Assembly: GCA_019694675.1 (NCBI GenBank)
Contig: JAIBBK010000082.1
Coordinates: 1-63,716, forward strand
DNA: 63,716 nt
From: Ignavibacteria bacterium
GTDB taxonomy: Bacteria; Bacteroidota; Ignavibacteria; Tepidaquicellales; Tepidaquicellaceae
Reading direction: 5' to 3'
Below are positions 8,511-16,897 of the stretch, piece by piece (position 1 is the stretch's first letter; every line of letters starts with the position of its first letter). Both the position numbers and the translations under genes were made by a program. Under the pieces are notes generated by a model. It was not told the origin of the DNA and ran no database searches. It saw nothing but the letters and a program-made list of their open reading frames with translations.

Positions 8511-8979
8511 AACTGAACCCTCCATTTGGTTTAGTTTTTAAATTTAGCGCGTTGCTGAGGCGCGCTTGTGTTTCATGTGGAACATTTTGTTTCTGTTGCA
8601 TTCATCATGATGTGTCTATGATGAAATTTTGTTGTTGCATTTTTTATTGATGCAATTTTAAACAAATAAAAAATAAATATAAAGACATAACAACATTTTA
8701 ACGAGAAAGATTTTTTACAAAAAAATTTCTCCGGCGAAAATTTTTCTGACGCATCGACATGATTGTGACCGTCACAAATGAATTCCTGTCTGCACAAAAA
8801 AAAATTTCAACACGCAAACACCAATCACCTTCGTTCAACTTTTCTGAAGATGCATGTGATTGAAATTGCATCGGCTCTGGAATCACAATGTGAAGCAAAA
8901 AATTTTCTGACGTACTGAAACTTTTCAGAGGCATTTGCGAATAATGAATCAAAGAGAACAACTAAGGAGGGAATTCAAA
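8511..8979. other. AT-rich divergent intergenic region without a gene
   Basis: This 469-base stretch lies between the divergent histone-like and small exported-protein genes. It holds a parS-like 16-mer (8569-8584), an AT-rich core (about 8610-8760), a TTGCAT...ATGCAA inverted pair near 8634-8655, and two copies of AAAATTTTYCTGACG about 160 bases apart. No open reading frame here looks like a gene. It should contain the promoters of both flanking genes. Confidence 0.55.
8569..8584. promoter_or_regulatory. parS-like 16-mer
   Basis: The sequence TGTTTCATGTGGAACA matches the bacterial parS consensus TGTTTCACGTGAAACA at 14 of 16 positions and keeps the near-palindromic form. parA and parB are encoded about 22.5 kb away in this window. 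Because of the two mismatches and because it is the only copy seen, it is a candidate rather than a firm site. Confidence 0.4.
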
Positions 8980-9342
8980 ATGAGAATGATAAAGATCATT
9001 TACCTGGTACCGGTTTTACTGCTGTTCATTGCAGTAAGCGGAAATGCAGGTCCGGCGCGGCTTACCGCCGCAACAGAAAGCGAATTGCGGGAGCAATTGG
9101 GAGATGAGATCGAAACTGCTTTGCAGGAAAGATTTTTGAGATATTCATCAGATGAACTGGACGGAATTGTACTGATCGAAGCGACCGTCAATAAGGAAGG
9201 GAAGATCGTATTCAAGGGACTGAATACGGAGAATGACAACCTGAGAGAAAATGCATACGGGATGCTAAACTCTCTGAATCTCTGGACTTACCCTGATTTT
9301 GCAGAAACGATCTACAGATACAAGGTAACTTACACAGACTGA
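8980..9342 (+). CDS. Small exported protein, TonB C-terminal-like fold possible
   Basis: A 120-residue protein with a signal peptide (KIIYLVPVLLLFIAVSGNAG). The mature part has an acidic helical segment (ESELREQLGDEIETALQERF) and then GIVLIEATVNKEGKIVFKGL, which resembles the beta-strand pattern of TonB C-terminal domains, but the protein is too short and diverged to assign. The ATG at 8980 is chosen because AAGGAGGG lies 8 bases before it; a longer frame from 8935 would include that ribosome-binding site. It is followed by a terminator. Confidence 0.65.
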   Translation: MRMIKIIYLVPVLLLFIAVSGNAGPARLTAATESELREQLGDEIETALQERFLRYSSDELDGIVLIEATVNKEGKIVFKGLNTENDNLRENAYGMLNSLNLWTYPDFAETIYRYKVTYTD

Positions 9343-9361
9343 TTTTCTTCATGACAACCCT

Positions 9362-9405
9362 CAACACTCTGCAGAATGTTGCACACTGCAGAGTGTTGTT
9401 TATTT
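9362..9405 (+). terminator. Terminator between convergent genes
   Basis: A perfect 13-bp inverted repeat (CAACACTCTGCAG / CTGCAGAGTGTTG) with an 11-nt loop is followed on the plus strand by TTTATTTTA. It ends the small exported-protein gene. The minus-strand hydroxyacid oxidase stop codon abuts it at 9400, but no T-run follows on that strand. Confidence 0.85.
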
Positions 9406-10482
9406 TACTATGAGAGATCTTTTTATTTCTCCGATGCTTCTGCATCCGCAAAGCGCCATTGCAAGATCAAGTTCAGTGCGGAGGATTTCGAAAACTTTTC
9501 TCACACCTTTTTCGCCGTCGTATCCGAGTCCGTAGATCACCGGCCTTCCTATAAGCACTGCATCAGCTCCGAGCGCAACCGCCTTCAGTACATCAGTTCC
9601 CCTTCTGACACCTCCGTCCATCAGTACAAGTATCTTCTTTGAGACAGCTTCCGCTATGCCGGGAAGTGCGTCAACGGTCGCACTGCAGGTATCAAGCTGT
9701 CGCCCGCCGTGATTGGAGACAACGATTCCGTCAACACCGTTTTCAACTGCAAGCATTGCATCTTCCCTGCAGATTATTCCTTTCACAATCACCGGAAGCC
9801 GTGTAATTGACTTGAGCCATTCGACATCCTTCCATGACAATGACGGATCGAGATTTCTTGCGAAGTATCCCGCTATTCCCGATTCCTGATCCCTCGGCAG
9901 CATCTCTTTCATGAACGGCTCCAGATTCTTCACCACTATACCTTCCGGCAGATTGAACCTGTTTCTTACGTCCCTGATCCTTCTGCCCAGCAGAGGTGCA
10001 TCAACAGTCAGCACAAGAGCTTTGCATCCTGCTGTTTCCGCTTTCGAAACAAGCTCCCGGGTAACTTCCCTGTCTTTGAATACATAGAGCTGAAACCAAA
10101 GCGGCCAATTCGTTTCCCGTGCAACTTCTTCCAATCCGGAGTTAGACAAAGTGCTCAGCGTCATTATCGTTTGTTCAGCACTTGCGGCACGCGCAACTGC
10201 CATTTCGCCGTCCGGATGTGCAAGCCTGTGAAATGCAGTCGGTGCAATTATCACCGGCATGCTGATCTTCTCTCCAAGAATTGTGACGGAAAGATCCCTG
10301 CTGCTCACATCTACCAGTACTCTGTAGTTCAGAAGTATCCTGTCAAATGCATTTGAGTTTTCCCTCAGGGTGATCTCATCGTCCGCCCCGCTGGAATAAT
10401 AATCGAATGCGAATCCCGGAATTTTTTCCGCCGCGATCTTCTCAATATCTGCGATCGTTACCGGAGAAGTGTTTTCATTCAT
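9400..10482 (-). CDS. FMN-dependent alpha-hydroxyacid dehydrogenase/oxidase (LldD/glycolate oxidase family)
   Basis: A 360-residue TIM-barrel flavoprotein that oxidises an L-2-hydroxyacid such as lactate or glycolate to the 2-oxoacid. Family landmarks are FDYYSSGADDEITL near the N-terminus, MPVIIAPTAFHRLAHPDGE, LWFQLYVFKDRE, and the active-site segment IVVSNHGGRQLD with the catalytic His, then LMDGGVRRGTDVLKAVALGADAVLIGRP for FMN phosphate binding. There is no membrane-binding insertion, so it is more like soluble hydroxyacid oxidases than E. coli LldD. It stands alone; the substrate cannot be decided from sequence. Confidence 0.85.
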   Translation of the reverse strand: MNENTSPVTIADIEKIAAEKIPGFAFDYYSSGADDEITLRENSNAFDRILLNYRVLVDVSSRDLSVTILGEKISMPVIIAPTAFHRLAHPDGEMAVARAASAEQTIMTLSTLSNSGLEEVARETNWPLWFQLYVFKDREVTRELVSKAETAGCKALVLTVDAPLLGRRIRDVRNRFNLPEGIVVKNLEPFMKEMLPRDQESGIAGYFARNLDPSLSWKDVEWLKSITRLPVIVKGIICREDAMLAVENGVDGIVVSNHGGRQLDTCSATVDALPGIAEAVSKKILVLMDGGVRRGTDVLKAVALGADAVLIGRPVIYGLGYDGEKGVRKVFEILRTELDLAMALCGCRSIGEIKRSLIVK

Positions 10483-10575
10483 AGTTTATGATTATCGCTT
10501 AACAAAATCACTTGAACTGTCTTTGCTTGATCTGCATGATCCGAACTAAGTCCTGGATAATAGTGAACGGAATCA

Positions 10576-10614
10576 AAACAAGAACAGCAGGCGCAAAATC
10601 AAAGCGCCTGCTGT
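10576..10614 (-). terminator. Terminator of ppdK
   Basis: On the minus strand, an 11-bp perfect stem (ACAGCAGGCGC / GCGCCTGCTGT) with a 9-nt loop is followed by TCTTGTTTT. It lies about 60 bases downstream of the ppdK stop codon. Confidence 0.75.
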
Positions 10615-10673
10615 CGGTCTCTCACACATGTATCAAGAATCCATACTGCTCATTGCGGATGAGGGTCTCCGGA

Positions 10674-13394
10674 TCAGTCATCCTGAGAAATGCTTGCCCT
10701 TGCGGCCGCAAGCCTTGCAACCGGAACCCTGAACGGCGAGCAGCTCACATAGTCAAGTTTGAGCCTGTTGCAGAAATCGATCGAATCCGGTTCTCCGCCG
10801 TGCTCACCGCAAATGCCAAGCTTGATCTTCGGCTGTGTCCTTCTGCCTTCCCTTACTGCGTAATCCATAAGCATTCCGACTCCGTCCGTATCAATTGACT
10901 CAAAGGGATTTCTCTTCATTAGCTCCTTCTCCATATAATAAGGTATGAACGACGCCGAATCATCTCTTGAAATTCCGTAAGTCATCTGAGTCAGGTCGTT
11001 TGTCCCGAATGAGAAGAACTCTGCGTTCTCGGCAATTCGCCCGGCGGTGATCGCTGCCCGCGGGATCTCTATCATTGTACCGACCTTGTATTTTATCTTC
11101 ACTTTCTGCTCCTTCATCACTTCATCGGCCACTCTCCTGATTATGATTTCCTGTTCTATGAATTCCTTTTCGCCGCTGATGAGCGGTATCATCACTTCAG
11201 GTTCAACCTTTATACCCTTCTTCTGCACATGTGCGGCGGCTTCAAAGATCGCCCGCGCCTGCATCTCAGTTATCTCGGGATATGTAATGCCGAGTCTGCA
11301 GCCCCTGTGGCCGAGCATCGGGTTTGACTCTTCAAGCGCATGTATCTTGTATGTTATCTCATCGATCTTCGTACCGATGTGCGATGCCAGCTTCTTGATC
11401 TCTATTTCCGTCCTCGGAAGGAACTCATGAAGAGGAGGATCCAGAGTCCTGATGGTCACCGGCCTTCCTTTCATAACTTCAAAGATACCAATGAAGTCAT
11501 TCTTCTGATACGGCAGAAGTTTCGCAAGAGCTTTTCTTCTTCCTTCTTCAGTATATGCAAGTATCATCTCCCGCACTGCATCGATCCTGTCACCTCCGAA
11601 GAACATGTGCTCTGTCCTGCAGAGTCCGATGCCTTCCGCTCCGAATGCAATAGCATTGGCGCTTTGATCCGGCTGATCGGCATTGGTTCTGATCTTCATC
11701 CTTCTGAACTTGTCAACCCATTTCATGAACTCGGAATAATACCTGTATGTAACAGACTGTTCCGGTTTCAGGGTCTTGTCTATCAGCACCTGCAGAATTT
11801 CCGAGGGTTTTGCATTCAGTCTTCCGACTATAACTTCACCCGTGGAACCGTCAATGGAAAGATAGTCGCCCTCGTGAATCACATGCGGCTTGCCTTCCAC
11901 CTTTACAGTCTTGAGAAGGTAATCTATTTCAAGCGATCCGCAACCTGCAACGCAGACCTTTCCCATCTGCCTTGCAACAAGAGCCGCGTGTGAGGTCATG
12001 CCGCCTCTCGATGTGAGAATTCCCTCAGCCGCATTCATGCCTCTGATGTCTTCGGGAGAAGTCTCAATTCTCACAAGAAGGACTTCCTCACCTCTTGCTT
12101 TTGCATTCACCGCATCATATGAGTTGAAATAAACCCTACCGGCAGCAGCTCCCGGGCCTGCATTCAGCCCGGTCGCAAGAAGGTTGCCCTTCTTTATCGC
12201 CTCCTGCTTTTCGGACTGAGAAAATATCGGCCTCAGCAACTGGTTCAGTTGTTCGGGTTCAACTCTCATCACAGCTTCCTTTTCCCGGATGAGCTTTTCC
12301 TTCACCATGTCCACAGCAATCTTTACGGATGCGAATCCTGTCCTTTTGCCAACTCTGCACTGAAGCATGTAGAGCTTCTCTTCCTGAATGGTGAACTCAA
12401 TATCCATCATATCCCTGTAATGTTTCTCAAGCTTTCGCCTCACATCGTCAAGCTGTTTGTAGATCTTGGGATCATCTTTCTTAAGCTGTGAAATCGGCAG
12501 AGGAGTCCTGATGCCTGCTACCACATCTTCGCCCTGCGCATTCATAAGGTACTCTCCGTAAAATTCATCCGCCCCGTTCGAAGGGTCCCTTGTAAATGCA
12601 ACACCGGTTCCCGAGGTCTCTCCGAGGTTTCCGAACACCATTGACTGAACATTTACAGCCGTTCCCCATTCCGCCGGAATGTTGTTCAGCTTTCTGTAAA
12701 CGATAGCCCTGTCATTCATCCATGATTTGAACACCGCTCCGACCGCACCCCACAACTGTTCCATGGGATCGTCGGGAAAATCCTGCCCTGAATCTTTCTT
12801 GATCTCATCCTTGAACTCCGATGCAAGCTCCTTCAGATCCTGAGCGCTGAATTCCATATCGCTCTTGATGCCGAGCTTCTTCTTCTTTGCAGAGATGATC
12901 TCCTCAAAAGGATCTAACTGATGTTTGTCTTTCGGCTTGAGGTCCAGCACTACATCGCCGTACATCTGCACAAATCTTCTGTAAGAATCATAAACGAACC
13001 TCGCATTGCCGGTCTTTCTTATGAGGCCTTCAACCGTCCTGTCATTGAGTCCGAGGTTAAGAACAGTGTCCATCATTCCGGGCATTGAAGCCCTTGCACC
13101 CGAACGTACGCTAAGCAAGAGAGGATCATTCTGATCGCCGAACCGGCTTCCGTAATCCTTTTCAAGTTTCTTAAGCGCATTTTTCAGTTGCTCCTTAAGT
13201 TCCTTGGGATACTTTCTCTTGTTTGCATAATAGTAGTTGCAGGCTTCTGTGGTGATTGTAAATCCGGGAGGAACCGGAAGTCCGATGTTTGTCATTTCTG
13301 CAAGATTGGCTCCCTTTCCGCCAAGCAGTCCTTTCATATCAGCTTTGCCTTCAGCCTTTCCGTTTCCGAAGTAGTAAACGTATTTCTTTGCCAT
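10674..13394 (-). CDS. ppdK: Pyruvate, phosphate dikinase
   Basis: A 906-residue cytoplasmic enzyme that interconverts pyruvate + ATP + Pi and phosphoenolpyruvate + AMP + PPi. Domains in order are: the ATP-grasp nucleotide domain (N-terminus, [10 protein letters not shown] and [16 protein letters not shown]), the swivelling phosphohistidine domain ([21 protein letters not shown] with the catalytic His, about residue 455), and the C-terminal PEP/pyruvate TIM barrel ending in [10 protein letters not shown] with the catalytic Cys. The length equals the usual 870-910. Together with the hydroxyacid oxidase downstream it could support gluconeogenic growth on lactate, but the two genes are separated by a terminator. 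Confidence 0.97.
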   Translation of the reverse strand: MAKKYVYYFGNGKAEGKADMKGLLGGKGANLAEMTNIGLPVPPGFTITTEACNYYYANKRKYPKELKEQLKNALKKLEKDYGSRFGDQNDPLLLSVRSGARASMPGMMDTVLNLGLNDRTVEGLIRKTGNARFVYDSYRRFVQMYGDVVLDLKPKDKHQLDPFEEIISAKKKKLGIKSDMEFSAQDLKELASEFKDEIKKDSGQDFPDDPMEQLWGAVGAVFKSWMNDRAIVYRKLNNIPAEWGTAVNVQSMVFGNLGETSGTGVAFTRDPSNGADEFYGEYLMNAQGEDVVAGIRTPLPISQLKKDDPKIYKQLDDVRRKLEKHYRDMMDIEFTIQEEKLYMLQCRVGKRTGFASVKIAVDMVKEKLIREKEAVMRVEPEQLNQLLRPIFSQSEKQEAIKKGNLLATGLNAGPGAAAGRVYFNSYDAVNAKARGEEVLLVRIETSPEDIRGMNAAEGILTSRGGMTSHAALVARQMGKVCVAGCGSLEIDYLLKTVKVEGKPHVIHEGDYLSIDGSTGEVIVGRLNAKPSEILQVLIDKTLKPEQSVTYRYYSEFMKWVDKFRRMKIRTNADQPDQSANAIAFGAEGIGLCRTEHMFFGGDRIDAVREMILAYTEEGRRKALAKLLPYQKNDFIGIFEVMKGRPVTIRTLDPPLHEFLPRTEIEIKKLASHIGTKIDEITYKIHALEESNPMLGHRGCRLGITYPEITEMQARAIFEAAAHVQKKGIKVEPEVMIPLISGEKEFIEQEIIIRRVADEVMKEQKVKIKYKVGTMIEIPRAAITAGRIAENAEFFSFGTNDLTQMTYGISRDDSASFIPYYMEKELMKRNPFESIDTDGVGMLMDYAVREGRRTQPKIKLGICGEHGGEPDSIDFCNRLKLDYVSCSPFRVPVARLAAARASISQDD

Positions 13395-13610
13395 TGTGTA
13401 TAGTGATTTGTATGCTTTGAAATGTCCATAAATATAGGTATTACATCTCTCGGAAAGGATTCAAATTTGAATGACGCAGGAAGTAAAGGCCTGAAGAAGA
13501 TGATGTTCTCTCCGGTACACCGGAATAATCAGGTATGCAGTCTGTCAAGGTCTCTGCTGATGAAGTGGACTCAATTCAGAATTCAGGGCGCCGAATCTGT
13601 CAGATTTAAG

Positions 13611-13641
13611 TTTCCAAATTCACGGCATACATTTATCTTTG
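13611..13641 (+). promoter_or_regulatory. Bacteroidetes-type promoter for the MFS gene
   Basis: A TATCTTTG -7 element (13634-13641) matches the Bacteroidetes consensus TAnnTTTG, with TTTC at 13611-13614 at 19 bases spacing as the -33 element. Transcription would start near 13648, which makes the upstream TTG at 13639 impossible as a translation start and favours the TTG at 13672. Confidence 0.6.
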
Positions 13642-13671
13642 CACAATACACTCCTGAATTCATTATTACAC

Positions 13672-14910
13672 TTGAACAACGAGAAAAAACCTGATCCTTA
13701 TTCCGCATTAAGATTCTGGGAGTTCAGGAATTTCACAATTGCACGCCTGTGTGTCACTATCGCGTCACAGATGCAGGCGGTGATTGTCGGATGGCAGATC
13801 TACGAGATCACAAAGGACCCTCTTTCCCTCGGACTGATCGGGCTTGCCGAGGCAATTCCGTCAATATCGGTGCTCTTCTTCTCGGGACATATTACAGACA
13901 CCAACGATAGGAAGAAGATCGTTATGGCATCGGTCTTCCTTATGAGTTTCTGCTCGCTTCTTCTTCTGATAGTCTCTTCCGGAAGCCTTGACCTAACTGA
14001 CACCGGCACTGTCTACTCAATCTACGGAGTGATATTCCTCAGCGGCATAGGGAGAGGATTTTCAGCGCCGTCATTCTTTGCATTCGTCTCTCAGCTTGTT
14101 CCGAAGGAAGTTTTACCGAATGCAATAACATGGAATACATCCACGTGGCAGACCGGCGCTGTCTCCGGTCCGGCTATAGGCGGACTGCTTTACGGCTTTG
14201 CCGGAGCAACTGCAACATACTCTACTATACTTGCGTTCTGGGTAGCGGCAATATTCCTTATCCTGCCCATCACCAGAAAGCCGAAACCCGAAGTGACCGA
14301 TGAGCAATCGCTTACAGAGAAGCTGACGGCGGGGTTGAAGTTCGTTTTCAAGAAGAAGGTGATACTGGGAGCAATATCGCTCGATCTATTTGCAGTGCTG
14401 TTCGGAGGCGCAGTTGCACTCCTACCTATCTTTGCGGGCGAGATACTCAGCGTTGGCCCGCAGGGACTCGGCGCGCTCCGTGCCGCGCCGTCAGTGGGTG
14501 CCGTGATAATGGCAGTGTTCATGACGCGCCGGCCGCTCACAGGCAATGCCGGAAGGAACCTGCTCATTGGGGTTTTCGGATTCGGGATTTGCATAATCGT
14601 GTTCGGACTGTCGAGAAACTTTTTCCTGTCATTCGCCGCACTGCTTCTGAGCGGAGCATTTGATTCAGTCAGTGTAGTTATAAGAGCAACCATCATACAG
14701 CTAATGACGCCTGACAATATGAAAGGAAGAGTGTCGGCTGTGAACAGCATCTTCATTGGCTCTTCAAACGAGATCGGAGCGTTTGAATCCGGCGTTGCCG
14801 CAAAGCTTCTCGGAACAGTTCCTTCAGTCTTATTCGGCGGAGCAATGACACTGCTGATCGTGACCTTTGTAACAATTGTTTCGCCGCGGCTGAGAAAGCT
14901 CAAGCTGTGA
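13672..14910 (+). CDS. MFS transporter (EntS/MFS_3-like)
   Basis: A 412-residue inner-membrane transporter with about 12 transmembrane segments. The first loop reads QIYEITKDPLSLGLIGLAEAIP and GHITDTNDRKKIVMAS, the D-x-x-x-R-K/R loop 2-3 signature of the major facilitator superfamily; the overall pattern resembles the EntS/enterobactin-exporter group. Substrate unknown. The start is placed at the TTG codon at 13672 because a promoter -7 element occupies 13634-13641. It lies 28 bases upstream of the cyclase gene, so the two may be co-transcribed. Confidence 0.85.
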   Translation: MNNEKKPDPYSALRFWEFRNFTIARLCVTIASQMQAVIVGWQIYEITKDPLSLGLIGLAEAIPSISVLFFSGHITDTNDRKKIVMASVFLMSFCSLLLLIVSSGSLDLTDTGTVYSIYGVIFLSGIGRGFSAPSFFAFVSQLVPKEVLPNAITWNTSTWQTGAVSGPAIGGLLYGFAGATATYSTILAFWVAAIFLILPITRKPKPEVTDEQSLTEKLTAGLKFVFKKKVILGAISLDLFAVLFGGAVALLPIFAGEILSVGPQGLGALRAAPSVGAVIMAVFMTRRPLTGNAGRNLLIGVFGFGICIIVFGLSRNFFLSFAALLLSGAFDSVSVVIRATIIQLMTPDNMKGRVSAVNSIFIGSSNEIGAFESGVAAKLLGTVPSVLFGGAMTLLIVTFVTIVSPRLRKLKL

Positions 14911-14938
14911 TATCACTGAACTAAATTAAAGCCATCTT

Positions 14939-15751
14939 ATGAAGATCAACATCACTCTTTCGGAAACAGATTACAGCATTGACACGTCATCGTTTGATGT
15001 GATCTCCATACCGCTCAATTTCCACGGCAGTCAGCCCAATACCTATGATGTTGACAGGGCATCTGCAAAAGCGTACGAAGCCGGAAGTTTCACAGGAGAT
15101 ACAAGAAGGGGCGGCGGCTGCAACTTTGAAGAGTACCGGATGATCACTCACTGCAACGGCACACACACAGAGTGTGCAGGGCATATATCATTTGACAGGA
15201 TTCATGTTAACAGGTTCGTTAACGACCTGCTCATTCCTTCCACCCTCATAAGCATTGAACCCGTGCCGGCGGAAAGCACGGAAGAGAGCTATGACCCGCC
15301 CAAGAATGAGGATGACCTTCTCATTACAGCCGGTTCGCTTGAGACAAAACTGAAGTCAGTAAGCGGTGACTTTCTTAAAGGCCTTATCATAAGGACGCTC
15401 CCGAACAGAGAAGATAAAGTTAGCAGGCAATATTCCCGAATGCTTCCGCCGTTCTTTTCCATGGAAGCAATGGAGTATATTGTACAGATCGGAGTGGATC
15501 ATCTGCTTATTGACATCCCTTCGGTTGACAGGACCTTTGACGAGGGGCGGCTTACAGCTCATCACATCTTCTGGAATGTACCGCTGGGAAGCCACGAGAT
15601 AGACGGCGCGAACTGCTCCCGTAAGACCATAACTGAAATGATCTTTGCTGACAACCGGATACCCGACGGCCGGTACTTCGCGTCAATACAAATCCCTGAC
15701 TTCATGGCAGACGCGGCTCCGAGCAGAGTTCTGATCTATCCCCTCTGCTGA
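14939..15751 (+). CDS. Cyclase-family metal-dependent hydrolase (possible kynurenine formamidase)
   Basis: A 270-residue protein of the cyclase/KynB superfamily. The metal-binding motif is visible as THCNGTHTECAGHISFD (about residues 64-80), with Glu where the classical motif HxGTHxDxPxH has Asp. Other landmarks are ISIPLNFHG near the N-terminus, LLIDIPSVDRTFDEGRLTAHHIFW and the C-terminal IQIPDFMADAAPSRVLIYPL. Family members hydrolyse N-formylkynurenine or related amides. The kynureninase and kynurenine monooxygenase genes follow about 2 kb downstream on the same strand, which makes N-formylkynurenine a reasonable substrate guess, but this is inference from context. Confidence 0.72.
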   Translation: MKINITLSETDYSIDTSSFDVISIPLNFHGSQPNTYDVDRASAKAYEAGSFTGDTRRGGGCNFEEYRMITHCNGTHTECAGHISFDRIHVNRFVNDLLIPSTLISIEPVPAESTEESYDPPKNEDDLLITAGSLETKLKSVSGDFLKGLIIRTLPNREDKVSRQYSRMLPPFFSMEAMEYIVQIGVDHLLIDIPSVDRTFDEGRLTAHHIFWNVPLGSHEIDGANCSRKTITEMIFADNRIPDGRYFASIQIPDFMADAAPSRVLIYPLC

Positions 15752-15852
15752 AGCAACACGCCTGCAATTCGCACTTAAGTAACTTTTCACTGCAAAGTGA
15801 AGGGCAATAGTCGCATAGAATTGTTAAATTGCGTCAAACAAATCTAATCAGC

Positions 15853-16884
15853 TTGGCTTTAGTAAATTCACTCAAGTTCAGCTACCATTCAGGCGCCATC
15901 ATAACAGATGAGGAATATTTCATCGGAGGACGAAGGCGCGTTCACACCGCAGATAATATGAGGCCTCTCATTACCGAAGAGATGAGCAATGAGCTTGGGC
16001 TCGAGGCGGTGTACGGCGGTTCCGGCAATATTGCCGTAACCAACGAGGTGATTGACAGGATCACAAGATCGCTCGCCGAGAAGTATGCCGCCTACAAGCG
16101 GTCCGGAAGCGCAGAGAAAATGTTCTTCACTGTCGAAGATGTTTCAAGGATAGCCCTCAGTATTTTTCAGAGCGTGTCAAAAGACATGGTGAACAAGAAG
16201 CTCAAGGGGTTGTTCGGTTTCGGCATTGACGATTTCAACAGGTGCTATTACATGAAGGGTGAGGAGAAGGTTGAGATCAAGGAAGACAAGATCGTATCAA
16301 AAGCGATGGACTTCATCATGCTTAAGGGAGATGCCATGAAGGACCTCAACGAGATCGAGGGGATCATAATAGGAACGGACGGCACGAACGGTTTCACTAC
16401 GTATGATTTCTACGGGGGAATGACACACCTTTATATATCAACAAGCCTCTACAATGCTGTAGGCGCAGGATCAACCACAACATCACTTGCATTCGGCGAA
16501 CTTATCAACAAACTCTCGCTTGACAAACGGAGAATGGGAGTTGACAGAGTCTTCGGACTTGTTGAGCTTATAAGGATAACAAATCTGACAGCCCTGAAGA
16601 ACAGTGAGGTCGGCGGATACTATGACATAATCTACATAGACGGCGCCGGCAAGTCTCACAACGACAGATATCTTGAGATAACCGGAAACAAGTCGCAGTT
16701 TCTGAAAGAACTTGTTGGCGCATACGACTGCGGCCTTGTTTCAAAGGAGTTCTGCTTTGATCTGACAGACAGAATAGTATTTCAAAATGCAGATTTCGAT
16801 CTGAACGAAGCCGAGAACATTCTGTTTGCAAATGCAACAGACCCCGGCAAGCTCGACCTGTTCATGAGAGGATATAAAGCATAA
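15853..16884 (+). CDS. Divergent proteasome-like Ntn-hydrolase paralogue A (predicted inactive)
   Basis: A 343-residue protein, clearly paralogous to the next gene. Shared landmarks are an N-terminal strand with xVNSLxFSYHSGAIITDE, then EAVYGGSG, AVGAGST and VGGYYDI, and a C-terminal FMRGYK. The spacing of these blocks follows 20S-proteasome beta/HslV proteins: strand S1-S2, conserved Asp, S4-H1 turn, the GSGS loop, and strand S8. After Met removal the first residue would be Ala instead of Thr, and the position of the catalytic Lys (34 here) is Asn, so catalysis is not expected. The start is set at TTG 15853, not 15829, because it aligns with the start of the paralogue. The central insertion of about 100 residues is not typical of proteasome subunits. 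Confidence 0.65.
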   Translation: MALVNSLKFSYHSGAIITDEEYFIGGRRRVHTADNMRPLITEEMSNELGLEAVYGGSGNIAVTNEVIDRITRSLAEKYAAYKRSGSAEKMFFTVEDVSRIALSIFQSVSKDMVNKKLKGLFGFGIDDFNRCYYMKGEEKVEIKEDKIVSKAMDFIMLKGDAMKDLNEIEGIIIGTDGTNGFTTYDFYGGMTHLYISTSLYNAVGAGSTTTSLAFGELINKLSLDKRRMGVDRVFGLVELIRITNLTALKNSEVGGYYDIIYIDGAGKSHNDRYLEITGNKSQFLKELVGAYDCGLVSKEFCFDLTDRIVFQNADFDLNEAENILFANATDPGKLDLFMRGYKA

Positions 16885-16897
16885 AAATTTTCTACTA

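Noticed and set aside
8236..8541. Plus-strand frames of 91-101 residues over the histone-like gene
   Set aside because: They are Leu/Phe/Thr-repeat shadows of the Lys/Ala repeats read in the wrong strand; the minus-strand gene has a ribosome-binding site and terminator.
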